A stretch of DNA of 64,000 bases, taken from the NCBI RefSeq assembly GCF_001434915.1, contig NZ_AZEF01000032.1, positions 24,691 to 88,690 on the forward strand, read 5' to 3'. The notes below the pieces were generated by a model. That model searched no databases. It was not told the DNA's origin and was given only the letters and a program-made list of their open reading frames with translations. The translations under genes and the position numbers were made by a program. Shown here piece by piece: positions 63,873 to 64,000 of this stretch (positions within the stretch are counted from its first letter, which is position 1; each line of letters begins with the position of its first letter). The DNA is from Liquorilactobacillus capillatus DSM 19910 (GTDB lineage: Bacteria > Bacillota > Bacilli > Lactobacillales > Lactobacillaceae).

Positions 63873-64000
63873 TTTATTCCGTATAAACGTGTTCCATAAG
63901 TCAAAATTCTCCGTCTAACTTCGAATCACTCATAGCGAAGTACGCACTATGTTCGTAATTTTGAGTTAGTACTCAAATTTTCCCGACTTTGTACTGCCTT
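63873..64000. other. End of window without recognisable gene
   Basis: All three minus-strand frames that I checked meet stops quickly, and no plus-strand gene start with a ribosome binding site is visible. The sequence continues beyond the window. Confidence 0.4.

Overview
The window reads as chromosomal DNA of a low-GC Gram-positive of the family Lactobacillaceae. The evidence is the gene content and order: rsmG-noc-parA-parB-DUF951-ychF-DUF1129, T-box leaders, an Rgg regulator, an LPxxG-type sortase substrate, a SEC10/PgrA-like surface protein and beta-glucoside PTS genes. Strong AGGAGG-type ribosome binding sites are common, and some genes start with GTG or TTG. Mn/Fe superoxide dismutase, an acetoin-dehydrogenase-type operon and a sigma-54 activator are not universal in the family. 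I cannot name the genus from sequence reading alone. I see no rRNA, tRNA, IS element, prophage or CRISPR array.

Layout. 1-8.8 kb is an accessory stretch: an ArsR regulator with a GST-like protein, an Rgg regulator with a divergent MFS exporter, a GATase, a quinone oxidoreductase with a divergent HxlR regulator, a DUF2975/YozG-type pair, a 59-aa membrane protein and a DHA2 exporter. 8.9-14.3 kb is the chromosome-segregation and housekeeping cluster. 14.4-18.3 kb is a T-box-controlled sulfur amino acid operon (Cys/Met lyase plus a polar amino acid ABC importer). sodA follows, then a licT-PTS-6-phospho-beta-glucosidase operon with two RAT/terminator switches, then sbcDC and a large surface protein. 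30.6-41.6 kb is mixed: a phosphoribosyltransferase, an atypical flavin disulfide oxidoreductase, an M20 peptidase, a Nudix/PLD-helicase pair, an RHH-NfeD-like/stomatin pair, a uracil-DNA glycosylase-like protein and a CPA1 antiporter. 41.6-48.5 kb is a second sulfur block: a MetA-family acyltransferase behind a cysteine-codon leader, then a T-box and metQ-metN-metP-M20-mtnE. 48.5-55.6 kb is an AcoR-like activator and acoLABC with a -24/-12 promoter. 55.7-62.1 kb, on the minus strand, is an aromatic amino acid operon: MFS/chorismate mutase fusion, aroC, PheA-like, aroA, tyrA, aroK. guaB closes the window.

Main points. (1) The first gene of the aromatic operon is an MFS permease fused to an AroQ-type chorismate mutase domain in which all eight catalytic positions of the E. 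coli enzyme can be matched. (2) That operon is preceded by a 22-codon leader peptide whose end is packed with Tyr and Phe codons. It is followed by a relay of mutually exclusive hairpins and an intrinsic terminator, which looks like ribosome-mediated attenuation. (3) The MetA-family gene has a 39-codon leader peptide with six Cys codons, including three in a row, inside a long hairpin upstream of a terminator. (4) A small protein joining a ribbon-helix-helix domain to an NfeD-like OB fold precedes a stomatin with no membrane anchor, and a perfect palindrome lies in their promoter. The two leaders and the two T-boxes suggest that sulfur and aromatic amino acid supply is controlled by at least three different RNA mechanisms within one window.
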